The notes beneath the pieces were generated by a model that worked only from the letters and a program-made list of their open reading frames with translations, was not told where the DNA came from and did no database searches. From positions 49,030,329 to 49,094,328 of the forward strand of contig NW_023601212.1 of NCBI RefSeq assembly GCF_014898055.3: a DNA stretch of 64,000 bases, read 5' to 3'. This document shows positions 1-11,059 of the stretch, one piece after another. The position numbers and the translations under genes were made by a program. Within the stretch, counting starts at the first letter, position 1. Each line of letters starts with the position of its first letter. The DNA comes from Talpa occidentalis (Eukaryota; Chordata; Mammalia; Eulipotyphla; Talpidae).

Positions 1-173
1 CACTTACCTTGTGTATTCTCCCATATAACATGCCTGGCTTTCAACAAAATACAAAGCATACCAAAATATCAGATAAAAACACATAGGCTGAAGGGAAAAA
101 AAAATATTAGTGCTAGTTTTAAAAGTGATGCAGATGTTGGCACTATCAGATTAGGAATTTAAAATAACTGTTA

Positions 174-447
174 GGGCCTCCCTGGTGATGCAAGGGGTTA
201 AGACGAGACCTATGAAGCTTGCCACAGCCACTGCAGCACGAGTTCAATCCCGGCCAGAGAGCTACCTGCATGGTGTAGCAGACCTCTCCTGACTCGCCAC
301 TACTCCCCTCAGCAGTGTATTTCAGTCGATCTGCCTGGCTGTTTCCTGCTCTGTCTCTGGTGAGAGACGACAACTCTGGCCTGTACCCACAACTCTGGTC
401 TATACCCCAGCTCTTGTATGTATAAATAAATAAATCTTAAAAAAAAA
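174..447 (+). mobile_element. tRNA-derived T+ SINE copy
   Basis: Head GGGCCTCCCTGGTGATGC, A-box region CAAGGGGTTAAGACG, B box GTTCAATCCC, core CCCCTCAGCAGTGTATTTC, tail TAAATAAATAAATCTTAA plus A-run. The stretch around 365-405 carries a short duplication of the CTCTGGCCTGTACC part. Full length. Confidence 0.93.
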
Positions 448-448
448 T

Positions 449-2140
449 CATGTTATTATTGTGTTAAAGACTCTAAGGGAAAAAGCAAACAACATGGAAG
501 AACAAATAGATAATTTCACAGAGTTGAACACTTTAGAAAAAAATCAAATGAAATTCTAGAAATCAAACAGAGAAGCAGAGATAAAGAATATTATCACTGG
601 ATTCATCAGTAGATTTGAAAAAGCTGAAGGAAGAATCAGCAAATCTGTAAATATGAAAATAAGTCAATGATATTATCAAAATTGAAACACAAAGAGAAAA
701 AAGAGTATAGAAGACCAACCACAAAATCTGAGAGAGGCAAAATAATATTAAATGCACAATATTCTTAAATAAAGTGTATTTAGAATCCAAAAAAGAGAAT
801 GGACAAAAGAAATATTTGAAGAAATAATGACTCACAAGTTCCAAAATCAGTGAAAGATACAACCATCAGAGATCCAAGAAAGTCTTGAGGGCAATCAGAG
901 AAAAAGATCCATTACCTATGCAGGAAGAATGCAAAGACTTGTAGCAGACTTACTGACAGAAATATTTAAGCAAAAAAGACTGCTATTTTTAAAGTGCTGG
1001 GGGGAAATCATCAACCCATAATTCTATGCCCAACAGAAATAACTTTCAAAAGTGAGAGAGAAATACTTTCTCAGACAACCAAACCACAGGGAATTCATTG
1101 CAACAAACCTATGTTATACAAAATGCTAAAAAGGGGGTTTTCAGGCAGAAGAAATAAAATAGAGACAGAAACTTGAAACTACATAAAGAAATGAAAAAGG
1201 AAAAGTACTTTTTTCTTTCTTTTAATTTTTCCAAAAGATACCTTACTGCTTAAAGCAAAAAGAGTAATGATGTACTATATGTTTATGGAGTGAGTAAAAG
1301 TGAAATGTATAGCAACAATGGCAAAAAGAATTGAAATCAAACATATATCTTAAAATAGAAGATAGAGTACTGCAAGCCCTAGAATAACTAAAATAAGTAC
1401 TATGTCAATAAAAAAGATAAAGGTAGTGGGGCCTCCCCTGGTGGTGCACACAGTTGGCCTCAAGCAGTAGAGCCCAGCACTCTGAAGCTGTCCTCAGCCT
1501 CTGCAGTGCCGGTTTGATCCCAATCCTACATGGCATGGCAGATCTCTCCTGTCTTGCCTGCTGCTCCCCTCAGCAGTGTATTTCAGTCTGCCTGTTCTGT
1601 TCCCTGCTCTGTCTCTGGTGAATCCTCTCATCCTCCCGTGCATCTGGCCTGTACCCTTGTTCTTGTATGAATGAATAAATCAATCTTTAAAAAAAAGATA
1701 ACAGTAGAATCATAAAAAATTCAAATTAAATGTAGAGAAGTAAAATAAGGAAATATAAGCAAAGAAAAAATTGGAACAAATTGAAATCAAGAAACAACAA
1801 ACCATATCATTAAACACCTTAAGTGTGAATGAGCTAAACATACCCGTTAAATACAGATATTTAACGAGTTTATGTATTGTCAAAATGGATTTTTTAAAAA
1901 AGACTTAAGAACCACACTTTCATTGTAAAAACAGAGATAAGCTAAAAATAAAATGATAGCTATACTTGCAAACATTAATCAAAAGAAAGCTATAGTAGCT
2001 GTATCAATTTCATACTACATAGACTTGAGACCAAAGAATATTATCAGACAAAAAGAGAGATGACATAATAATAAGAGGCCAACTCAACAATAATATAACA
2101 ATCATAAAGTTGTATGTACCTGAAACAGGGCTTCAAAACT
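449..2140 (+). mobile_element. Ancient L1 (L1M-type) 5' / non-ORF2 region, interrupted by a SINE at 1429-1697
   Basis: The text at 980-1190 (ATTCTATGCCCAACAGAAAT, then TTCAGGCAGAAGAAATAAAA) and at 1790-2130 (AATCAAAAGAAAGCTATAG, GACCAAAGAATATTATCAG) follows the diverged L1M sequence seen in many mammals. The reading order continues directly across the SINE, which is therefore younger. No intact ORF remains. Confidence 0.75.
1429..1697 (+). mobile_element. tRNA-derived T+ SINE copy inside L1M
   Basis: Head GGCCTCCCCTGGTGGTGC, core CCCCTCAGCAGTGTATTTC, tail GAATGAATAAATCAATCTTT plus A-run. The B-box region is degraded (GGTTTGATCCC present, the next part shortened). Splits the L1M element. Confidence 0.9.
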
Positions 2141-2719
2141 AACGGTCTACCTTTGATTGGTAATAGAAGTCACTTCCACTTCAGATGCTATAGTCTTGAA
2201 CTTCCTCAAATATTAACAAAATAATCATTCACATTAATTCCAGGGATTTCTTGAATGGTAAATAGTCCATCCATTTCTATAGTTATTTTAAAATTTATTT
2301 TCTAATATGGCCAAACCATTAGAAAGCTGTGCACTTTAATGGCACTATTTTACTTGCTTATGGAATTGTTTTCTTAATTGCACTTTGATGTTCTGCCAGC
2401 AACTTAAACTGAAAGATGTTTTAAGAAAAAGCCCAGTACAACTTCTTGTCAGGCTTGACGTAGGGTTATTTTTGAGAAAGCTGTCCTTTAGATCACACAC
2501 TGTTCTCTTTATAAAGGCCCATGAGAGAGATTTTGCTCAGGTTTCAGAACTAGGAAAATTTTATTCTCTGGTCACAGTTCACTATTTCCTTTGACTACTG
2601 GAAAATTTTCTCAGAGTCAAAATTTTCACCCATGGAGATTTATGATGTACATATTTTTATACTAACTTTATCTCTGAACTTACTTTATTTTCCTTTCATC
2701 TCAATTTTCCCATCTGTTT

Positions 2720-2830
2720 ATTTTCTTTTTTTTTATGATTTTACTATAGTTTTTAAATAACTTTCATTGAGTTATAGTTTGCAAGCAATAAAATAAACTC
2801 ACCTTAAATGTACTGTTAAATGAGATTTAA
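2720..2830 (-). mobile_element. Old L1 3' end fragment
   Basis: TTCATTGAGTTATAGTTTGC and the following AAATAAACTCACC text resemble the reverse complement of old mammalian L1 3' UTRs. Short and diverged. Confidence 0.4.
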
Positions 2831-3744
2831 AACCATTTTAAAATAAATAAAGTAAGGCAATCTCTACTAAGCATTATCATATAGACAAAGTATTATGGGA
2901 ATATGACAGAAGATGAATTATTCTAACTAGAGGGCAGTAGGATGAGGGAGGGGCTCTTGGGAGGGAAATCTCATTATGAAAGGTAATATCTTGCTTTCAG
3001 CTTTTAGTATGAAAATTCAACAGAGAGAAGCAAGAAAAGGGTAATTTGGAAAATGAAATGTAAAAGTGTGAATAAAGAGATGTAGGTACTGGATTGGTTT
3101 GGCTAGAGTAGGATTGTGGGGAAATGAGACTTTAGCCTTGTTACAGGAGTTTATGAAAGCAAATCAGAGACACTGTCTTCCTTTGTGCAGGCTCTAGGAA
3201 CCCATCAAAGGCTTTCAGCAGACAAGAAACATAATGAGATTTGTTTTAGAAAGATCATTTTAGGAGGAGTGTGTGGACTGGGTGGGATGTTGGGACTAGA
3301 GGTAGAGAAGAGAGTGGGGAAATTTCTTCAAGTTTCTAGGAACCACATAAAGAAGACCTGGGCCAACAACATTAGAATAAAAGAAAGAGATGAAAGCAAA
3401 ACCCTGTGATGGGAAGTCTCTAGAAGGGGTCAAAGGATTAGTTTTGAGAATGAGTAAGAGAAAGATTGGCTATATAGTTGACCAGGGAGAGGGGGAGCCA
3501 TAGTTCCTATTCTGGACAAAAGACTGACAGACTCCATTTCTCTGCCCCAAATTCGCAAGCAAAGGCAGTACAAGTTACCAACCCAAAACTAAACCCTTTG
3601 CAAGGGAATGGTGGGGAACGGGGAGAGAGAACCCAATTTGTGCTGATCATGGCAGTTAACCAGGGCTAACAGCATGTATAATGATAATAACAATAGCTAT
3701 TATTTTACCTCAACAACAACAAAAAAATGAAGTGAAAATAGTTC
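2831..3744. other. Mostly unassigned; 3180-3480 resembles an ancient mammalian repeat
   Basis: The stretch 3180-3480 (CATAATGAGATTTGTTTTAG, AAAGATCATTTTAGGAGGAG) resembles the middle of the same ancient repeat found more completely at 25610-26790. The rest is unique-looking AT-rich DNA with no gene signal. Confidence 0.4.
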
Positions 3745-3945
3745 ACACTTAATAGTTACTCTGGATCAGTGTTGTTCAAAGCACTTCACATATTTTAATT
3801 TATTGTTCCTCCTAGAATTCCCACTGAAGCACAGAGATAATAAAAGGATTGCTTCAGAGCATGAGCTGGTAAATGGTAGAATCAAGATTCAAACCAGGCA
3901 CCTGATTCCAGAGTCCAAATTCTGTGCCATTTTTGTTCTAATGCT
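3745..3945 (+). mobile_element. MIR element
   Basis: AAAGCACTTCACATATTTTA, ATGAGCTGGTAAATGGTAGA and AATCAAGATTCAAACCAGGC follow the order of the MIR core and its 'removed from threshold, empty bin, gene panel' type landmarks: low-level core, then the conserved AGCTxGTAAxTGGxAGA and GATTCxAACCxAGG blocks. Confidence 0.75.
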
Positions 3946-5967
3946 GATTACTCTGTACCCTGTGCTAACTTCCCTCACATAGAGTGTGATTACGTTGAGG
4001 TAGGAGATGCTGATATTCCTGGCTGGGAAGCACACAAATACAGGGGAAGGCATTGAAGATGAATGTCCATGGTGCTTTGTCCATCACCTGTTAGGACAAA
4101 ACAAAATATTGGTTGCTGCAGGAGGCCTTAATGCCCCAGCCAAATTAGACACTGGCAAGCAGCAAAGCTCAAAGGGCCTCACACCGTGGGACCAAAGCTA
4201 AAGGGCCTCACACCGTGAGGCTAAAAATTCCTTGTGCTTCATACCGTGGGGCTGAAAATCTAACATTCCTTCACTTTCTGTTCTTGGTCATAAAAAAAAA
4301 AAATTTCCCAAAAAATACATTAGGCTCTACATTATATACATCAGTATACTGCAAATAAATGACACAAGAAATTATCTGTTAAAAACTAATTATTAAACAA
4401 TTTGGCCCACTTGACAATGGGAGACAATTTATTAAGCATGCCTGACAAGCATTACAATACAACAATTATAGTAGGTCCTTCTTTTTTGTTTTCTCTTAAA
4501 GTTTCTTGAAAAAGTTTTTAAATAAAGCTATTTAAGTTAAAAAGTTCCTAGGTAAAAAAAGTTCTAATAGCTAAGCAGCAGCTGGTCTCCGGCTAAAGGC
4601 CATGTAAATAAAATAGTCTTTTGACGCTTAGGCTTTAGCTGATAGGGATACATTGGCGGCTATCCACTGTCTTAAATAATTGTCTAGCTAAAATAATAAG
4701 TGTTAGTGTTAGGTCTGGTTTTTTATCTATTAACCTTGAAGACTACCATCTAGCTGAGACCTGTAAGAGCCAGTAGTCTATGAAAATATAATACACTAAT
4801 TGTTTCTACTTTACACATAATAATGTATTTTTTTAATTACTAATAATAAATAAATAAAAACCTACTAAGTCTCTCAGCAAAAAATACTAGCACCTCACCA
4901 AGTGTCAGTGTCTCCTCATTTTACCTCATCCCCTTCCCCTTAGCCCTTCCTTTTTCGCCGACACCGTCTCATCCTTTCAAGAACCCCTGACACGACATTT
5001 TGCCAGAGGCTGGGCCCCAGCAACTGGTCAGGATGTTGGTTATAAACTGTGATGGAGACCATTGCAAAATATGGCAGAGATGCAGCAAAAACATGGTGGA
5101 AATAAATGCCCATCAGTATATATGTGCATGTGTGTGTTTGTCAATGTGGATATTGTGAGTTACTGATAGTGACTGAGAAGGACCAACAACCCACGGACAC
5201 CAGAAAATCCTGGAAAACCATTCAACCAATCTAAAAACACACCTGTGGGAGACTATTTGGGAAGAAGAAAGGGGTTGCAGCTCTAGCCAATGACTGGTCT
5301 AAAGACATGTGGAACTTGCACATGTTCTGTGGGGATGGGTGTGGCCTGGCACTACAACAAAAACAAAGTCTTGAGATATAAACAAGCAGACCCAGACTGG
5401 AATTTTTTTTTCCAGAAAACCCCCACATTGAAGCTGCAGGTGCTGCCTCGCCGCCTTTCATCACTTCATGCAAGAGATTTGGCCACCCATACATTTAGGC
5501 AACAGATGGGAACTATCTGAATGTGTGCACATAGTTGGCATCAACAAACATTAAAGTCTGCATATGGCATCACTTGAAATTTGCACCAACTCTCTAAGAT
5601 ACTGGGGGGATTCCTATCCCAAGAGGATGAGGGAGATTTTATTCTTTTGTTCATTCCTTCAGGCATGTTGCCAGGGACTAGTAGTGAAGAGGACACGGTC
5701 TCTGCCCTGGAGACATTCAGTGTTCAGTTAGAGAGCCAAACAAGTAAATGGGTGCCATGGAAGCCAATCCAGGGCCCCAGGGGGGCAGTCACAGAGGAAG
5801 GCGCTGAGCCTTGGTTATCAGGGACACTCGGGGGAACAAGGAACTGCATGGTGCCCATTAGGAGGACTGTACTGGGAATTAAATTTTTTTGTCTTTTCTT
5901 TTGTTTGCTTGTCTGACTCTACTAACACATTTTGTTACTTAAAAGATGGATCTTGGAAGCAGGCATG
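3946..5967. other. Unclassified, AT-rich; possible old LTR or ERV piece at about 4089-5000
   Basis: Apart from the tandem units, 4280-4900 is AT-rich and matches nothing I recognise. On the minus strand there is a CTATAATT and an AATAAA (about 4430) followed by a stretch ending CCTAACA at 4089, which could be LTR-like, but no convincing target duplication was found. 5620-5800 resembles the ancient repeat at 25610. No gene. Confidence 0.35.
4169..4259. repeat. Three degenerate tandem units of about 30-36 bp
   Basis: GGGCCTCACACCGTGGGACC, GGGCCTCACACCGTGAGGCT and GTGCTTCATACCGTGGGGCT occur in series, each followed by an AAA-containing spacer. This is a short decayed tandem triplication in otherwise unclassified DNA. 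Confidence 0.8.
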
Positions 5968-6067
5968 NNNNNNNNNNNNNNNNNNNNNNNNNNNNNNNNN
6001 NNNNNNNNNNNNNNNNNNNNNNNNNNNNNNNNNNNNNNNNNNNNNNNNNNNNNNNNNNNNNNNNNNN
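5968..6067. other. Assembly gap of 100 N
   Basis: Exactly 100 N, the usual placeholder for a gap of unknown size in a draft assembly. Open frames crossing it are meaningless. The true missing length and content are unknown. Confidence 0.99.
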
Positions 6068-6123
6068 ATCAAATCACCCAACTTCTCATCACCCTGGTCT
6101 TTTCATCTTATTAACAAGGACAT

Positions 6124-6151
6124 TGTTGAGAATGGCAGAAGAAAGAAGGGG

Positions 6152-6185
<34 letters not shown>

Positions 6186-6608
6186 TTCAAAATGGAGTAA
6201 CTTCTGCTAAGCCCAACAAGACTTATTATTTAATCGACTTGCAGTTAACAACCTCCTCCCTGAATGTAATCTTAACCTGTCATCAGTCTGTGGAATTTTC
6301 TGTTCAGCACTGAGGTCATCTTAGCCATGACCCAGAGGAAGATGAGGTATCTAGCTCAAAGTCCTCTTCCATTCTCCATAAATAGGTTACCCAAGCCTGA
6401 AATACTGTTGTCTTTTTGGTTTATGACTTCCTTGTCTTTTTATTTTCTTCTTATGACTTCCTTATCTTGTTTTTAAAAAACCTTTTCCCTTCTGTAGTCC
6501 TTTGAGGATCCTTTCTACTTGCCAGACGGGATGCTGCCTGATTCATGTATCATTTAATAAAGTCAATTAGATCTTTAAATTTACTCAGCTGGATTTTTGT
6601 TCGTAACA
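6124..6608 (+). mobile_element. LTR (probable solo, old)
   Basis: Starts TGTTGAGAATGG and ends TTCGTAACA, so the ends are TGTT...AACA. An AATAAA at 6556-6561 lies about 50 bp before the end, as in U5-short class I LTRs. It contains the GA microsatellite at 6151. I could not find a clean 4-bp target duplication, so the left border is less certain. Confidence 0.55.
6151..6185. repeat. (GA)n microsatellite
   Basis: About 17 GA units with one GC interruption, inside the LTR at 6124-6608, 84 bp right of the assembly gap. Confidence 0.95.
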
Positions 6609-6761
6609 GGATAAAGCTTATTCTACAGGGCTAGTGAGAGAACAATATGTTGTGGAACCAAATAGACATAAACACCTGGTGCAAAGTAGGTATTAAAAGA
6701 AAACATTCCTTTCCTTTTTGACCTTGAGATACACTCTCAATTATCTAAAAGGACCAGTGTG

Positions 6762-7050
6762 AGAGCCTCCCTGGTGGCTCAGGTGGTTGAGGGCAGTTCT
6801 GTGAAGTTGTCCGCAGCCTCTGCAGTGCTGGTACGATCCCCGCTAGCCGAGGAGCTACCCACATGGCGAGCAGACCGCTCCTGTCTCGCCCGCTGCTCCC
6901 CTCAGCAGTGTATTTCAGTCAGTCTGCTTGTTCTGTTCCCCGCTCTGTCTCTGGTGAGTCCTCTCGCTCTTCCACACATCTGGCCTGTATCCCGGTTCTT
7001 GTGTAAATAAATCAATCTTTATACAACAATAATTAAATAAATAAATAAAT
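6762..7050 (+). mobile_element. tRNA-derived T+ SINE copy
   Basis: Flanked by an exact 15-bp target duplication AAAAGGACCAGTGTG (6747-6761 and 7051-7065). The B box is GGTACGATCCC. The tail AAATAAATCAATCTTTATAC is extended by a second (TAAA)n run. Confidence 0.95.
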
Positions 7051-7065
7051 AAAAGGACCAGTGTG

Positions 7066-7959
7066 TCAAGGTGAGTAGAGGCTTAACAGAAAAGTGCAAT
7101 AGAAACTTACCACCATTTCAAACATGGTTCCTATGGCGCTGGGGATATACAAGGCACTGCCTGCCAAAGACAGTTCCTGTGACAGTGCAGTGAGGGAAGG
7201 TGCGGGGACATGCCTGCTTTCTCTGCATGTGTGGTTCATGAAGGAGTTTACCAAGGAGGGTGAGCTGTACACACATCACCATGAAAACAGCTACTCAAAA
7301 ATGCCCCAGGACCAGCCATTGGCTAAAGGGAGACATGCAGATTCTATGATTTCTGGGCTGGTATGTCATAATTGCCTCACAAATACTTGTTAGCTTCTTG
7401 ATTCTAATGGTCGTTACATAAATTATACTTAAAACCAAAATCTAAGACTCTTGAGTGTTGTCTAGAAGTTAGTGGTTGGTTGGAGGAGAACCTTTAAAAT
7501 GTTTGAAAAGATAACTCAGACCAGGAGTGCCCAGTGATACAAACCAACACTATTTTGGCAGGGAGAAATGTGACAGCACATTTATCCAAAATTAAAGAAA
7601 GAAAAGACTTCCTGTCCCCGGCTAGGATTGACTCCTTAACTAAGGGTGACAAGGAGAAATCAAACCATGTGATGCTGCATAAACTTATAATGGGATAAAG
7701 GTCAGCTTGGGTCAGAGCATAACATTTTTTTTTTCACTTTTTAATGAAATTGATTTTTGAAAAGACCGTGACAGTTTTGATAGATTCCACAACCTGAAGT
7801 CATGTGAGTGATGCACAAGTGAGTTCTAATTTTGTGACTTCTGCTTATAAATTGATATAAATCTGACTTAGAAAATTGAAAGAGAAATCAGGACATGTAT
7901 TTTGCAGCACAGATCAGCAAGGATGATGCTCCTTCATATGACTGTGGTACCCAAGCCCT
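7066..7959. other. No recognised feature
   Basis: Unique-looking DNA without coding signal or a repeat I can name. Confidence 0.5.
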
Positions 7960-8820
7960 CAGAGAAACGTCCTATCAACCATGTTGTCTCTGCTCCTTTT
8001 GCATAATCCTCTGCTCTTTTCAAATCCCAGTGCCTCCTCCCCAACCCTCAGTCACCTGATGACCTTTTTCCCTATTACACCAGGAAAATAGTTTCAGGGG
8101 AGACTTTCCCCTCTGCCACCATATCTTCCCACCCACCTTACACATGACTTCATATTCTCTCCTTTTTTATCTACTACTATGGATGAATTTTGCTCCTAGG
8201 CAAGGCTGGCTTCTCCATTTTGCCTTTACCCAACCACCTACCCCAGCACAGTCTTCAAGATTTCTCTTCTCTTTCTTGCAGTATCAATTTTTTCTTATCC
8301 ATTGGCTGATTCCTAGTGAAATACAATCATGATCCTATCTCTCTATCTTAATAAAACAATAATAATAATTTAAAAAGACCTTTATTGACCCATGTCTCCT
8401 TCCAGGTACACCTTCTTTCTCTGCTCCCTTTTAAGGTAACATTCCTCAAAAAGACCATCTATATTTAACCCCTACAGTTATACTTCTCTGGCTTACTCTC
8501 ACTCCAGTCCAGTTCTGCCCCCACCACTCCCACAAATCTGCTCTCGTCAAGGTCTTTAAAGCCCTCTGCTTTCAGACTTCAACAGTCAGTTCCTCATGTT
8601 CATTGGAGTTGACCTCTCTGCAGCATTTCACTTGGTTGATCTTGCTCCTTTAGTGCACCAACAATGGATGCTAGGACATCATACTCTGGATTCTCCTCTG
8701 CCTTATGACTGTTCTTCCACAGTCAACACTGCTGCCTCTCCCCCATGTCCCCGTTCCCTACCTACTGCAGTGAGCAAGGACACAGTCCTTCACCTCTGCT
8801 CTGTCTGTATTTTTTGGGTA
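7960..8820 (+). mobile_element. L2 LINE fragment, reverse-transcriptase region
   Basis: The text CTGATGACCTTTTTCCCTAT ... ACTATGGATGAATTTTGCTC ... CAAATCTGCTCTCGTCAAGG follows the L2 ORF2 order. Translated, 8596-8650 gives GVDLSAAFHLVDLAPL, a decayed version of the LxDLSAAFDTVDH block of CR1/L2 reverse transcriptases; the usual catalytic context is lost. Many frameshifts and stops: a fossil. Confidence 0.85.
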
Positions 8821-9069
8821 TTTTTTTTTAAAAGATTATTTTATTTATGCATACAAGAACTGGAGTACAGGCCAGATGTGCGGGAGGGTGAGAGGAGTCA
8901 TCAGAGACACAGCAGGGAACAGAACAGGCAGACTGAAATACACTGCTGAGGGGAGCAGCGCAAAACAGGAGAGGTCTGCTGTGCCATTTGGGTATCTCCC
9001 TGGCCGGGGATCGAACTCATGCTGCAGTGGCTGTGGATAGCTTCATAGGTTGTGCCACCAAGGAGGCCC
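8821..9069 (-). mobile_element. tRNA-derived T+ SINE copy
   Basis: Reverse orientation, running from AAAAGATTATTTTATTTATG to CCACCAAGGAGGCCCC. Flanked by imperfect ATTTTTTGGGTATT / ATTTTCAGGGTATT. The right copy of this target also received the next SINE. Confidence 0.92.
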
Positions 9070-9087
9070 CATTTTCAGGGTATTCTT

Positions 9088-9372
9088 TTTTTTTTTTTTT
9101 TAAAGATTTATTTATTTTATTTATACAAGCACTGGGTACCGTCAGAAGCGCGGGAGGGTGAGCGAATTCACCAGAGCCAGAGCCAGGAGAAGAGCAGGCA
9201 GAAGGACCAAAGTACACTGCTGAGGGGAGCAGCGGGAGGCAGGAGAGGTCTGCGCACCATGTGGGACCCTCTTTCTGGTGGCCGGGGAGCAGCCGGGGAT
9301 CGAACTGGCGCTGCAGAAGCTGCCGGCAGCTTCACAACCCAGCGCTCAACCGCTGCGCCACTGGGGCGGCCC
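9088..9372 (-). mobile_element. tRNA-derived T+ SINE copy, GC-rich subtype
   Basis: Target duplication TTTCNGGGTATTCTT (9073-9087 and 9373-9387, one mismatch). Carries the subtype insert seen as GGTGGCCGGGGAGCAGCCGG and the head GCGCTCAACCGCTGCGCC. Inserted in the right-hand target repeat of the preceding SINE. Confidence 0.95.
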
Positions 9373-9469
9373 TTTCTGGGTATTCTTAACTAGCCTTTTG
9401 ACTTTAAATACCAACTGTATGTGAGTAACTCCTGGGTTATTCATTTATTTTTATTTTTTAGTTTTGGCT

Positions 9470-9609
9470 TATTTTGGTATATGTTGGGTATATATTCCGG
9501 TTGGGTTTGGTATATTATAGGATGTGGTGGTATAATTGGGTGTATATATATATATGTTGGGTATAAATTGGGTATATATGTTGGGTATATGTTGGGTATA
9601 TATATATTC
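9470..9609. repeat. Degenerate minisatellite built on TTGGGTATATA
   Basis: At least seven units of (A)TATGTTGGGTATA with variants (TTGGGTTTGG, ATTGGGTG, AAATTGGG) and a pure TA run at 9543-9556. Strand asymmetric: G+T on the plus strand. Confidence 0.85.
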
Positions 9610-9770
9610 GACATTTCCACTTGCATGCCTAAGCATTTTCTTAGAAATAATATGTCCTAGAGTGAGCTCCTGATATTCCCTCCCTAATCTGCTCTTCTTA
9701 GTCTCCCTGCATCAATAAATGGCAACTCCACTTTTCCAATGGTTCAGATAAAAAATCTTGGCTCATCACT

Positions 9771-10076
9771 TTTTTTTTTAAAGGAATAGGGTAAATCTGT
9801 GTCCATTTATTTTTTTTAAAAGATTTATTTTTATTTATACAAGAACTGGAGTACAGGCCAGAGGCATGGGGGGTTAAGAGGATTCACCAGAGACAGAGTG
9901 GGGAGCAGAACAGGCAGATGGACTGAAGATACTGCTGAGGGGAGCAGCGGGTGAGACAGAAGTCTGCTGTGCCATGTGGATATCTCCCTGGCCGGCCAGG
10001 AATCGAACCCACACTGCAGAGGCTGCGGACAGCTTCACAGTGCTGCACTCAACCCGCTGCACCACTGGAGAGGCCC
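9771..10076 (-). mobile_element. tRNA-derived SINE with extra 3' sequence inside its target duplication
   Basis: Flanked by CTCATCACT at 9762-9770 and 10077-10085. Between the left target repeat and the normal SINE tail (starting about 9813) lie a T-run and about 30 bp of non-SINE sequence (GGGTAAATCTGTGTCCATTT), then the usual AAAAGATTTATTTTTATTTA. On the SINE strand this means SINE, A-tail, foreign segment, second A-tail. Confidence 0.9.
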
Positions 10077-10085
10077 CTCATCACT

Positions 10086-10900
10086 ATTTTGTACTGAGAT
10101 AGTATTAGTATACCACACTGTATATGTTTCAGATGTAGTTTCTCACCTCGACAATTGTCTATATCTCACCACGCCCATCGCCAAATGTCTAGTTACCAAC
10201 CACCACTAACCATTCAAACCCCTCTACCTGTTTTGCTTCCCCTTCCACTCTGGCAACCACCGTTCTGCTGTCAGAATCTAAGGGTTTGTTTTTCTTTTTA
10301 TCTTGTGTGTTCATGTGCTTTGTTTTTTTATGTTTCCCAAATGAGTGAGAGTATATTTCTTTTTATTCTTCTGACTTATTTCACTTAGCATTATCTAATC
10401 CCTTTAAGGTCCAACTATGTCATAGATGGCAAAATTTTATCTTCCTTATGGCTGAGTGGAATCTATTGTGTATGGACACCACAAAATCCTTATCCAGTCT
10501 ACCACCATGGGACACTTATGTTATTTCTGTAATTTGACTATTATGAATGCTGCTGAACATGAGGGTACACATATCTTTTCAAATTAGTGTTTTCATATTC
10601 TTTGGATAAACACCCAGAAATGGAAATACTGGGTCATATTTTTAGTCCTATTTTCAATTGTTTAAGGAAACTCCATACTGTTTTCTATTTGTAAATGTAC
10701 CGATTTACATTCCCACCAAAGTGCATGAAGTTTCCTTTTTCTCCACATTCTCACCAACAGTTTTAGTGTTTCTTAACTTTCTGATAATAGTCATTGTAAC
10801 CAGTGTGAGATGAAATTTCATTGTGGCTTTGATTTGCATTTTCCTAATAATAAGTGACAAAGGATATATTTTCATGTGCCTAATAGGTTTATACATCCTT
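10086..10900 (-). mobile_element. Old L1 3' part (ORF2 end and 3' UTR)
   Basis: GATTTCACTT-type landmarks in order: TTATTTCACTTAGCATTATC, GCAAAATTTTATCTTCCTTA, AACACCCAGAAATGGAAATA, ACATTCCCACCAAAGTGCAT, all reverse complement of L1 ORF2 C-terminal text. Diverged, with stops. Confidence 0.85.
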
Positions 10901-11059
10901 AATTCCTTTTTCTTTCTCACCAAAATGAATCTGTTAACAAATCCTAGTCATAATAACAACAATAACATAGTAACAACAATAACTCATATTTACATAGTAC
11001 ATAATATATAAATAAATCTAAATGTATATACACGTGTGTGTGTGCATGTGTGTGTATGA

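Noticed and set aside
174..300. tRNA gene
   Set aside because: The A- and B-box-like words belong to the SINE head; no cloverleaf with a plausible anticodon arm and acceptor stem could be drawn.
4970..5003. Retroviral primer-binding site in minus-strand text near 5 kb (CAGGGGTTCTTGAAAGG)
   Set aside because: Only a weak resemblance to the GTTC...TTGAAAG context; no tRNA 3' end match I could defend and no LTR border.
5909..6313. Open frame of 134 codons near 6.1 kb
   Set aside because: It crosses the 100-N gap and a GA microsatellite, so the frame is artificial.
6759..7010. Recurrent small open frames with peptides like AAPLSSVFQSVCLFCSPLCLW
   Set aside because: They are translations of the SINE core in either strand, appearing at nearly every SINE copy. 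Not genes.
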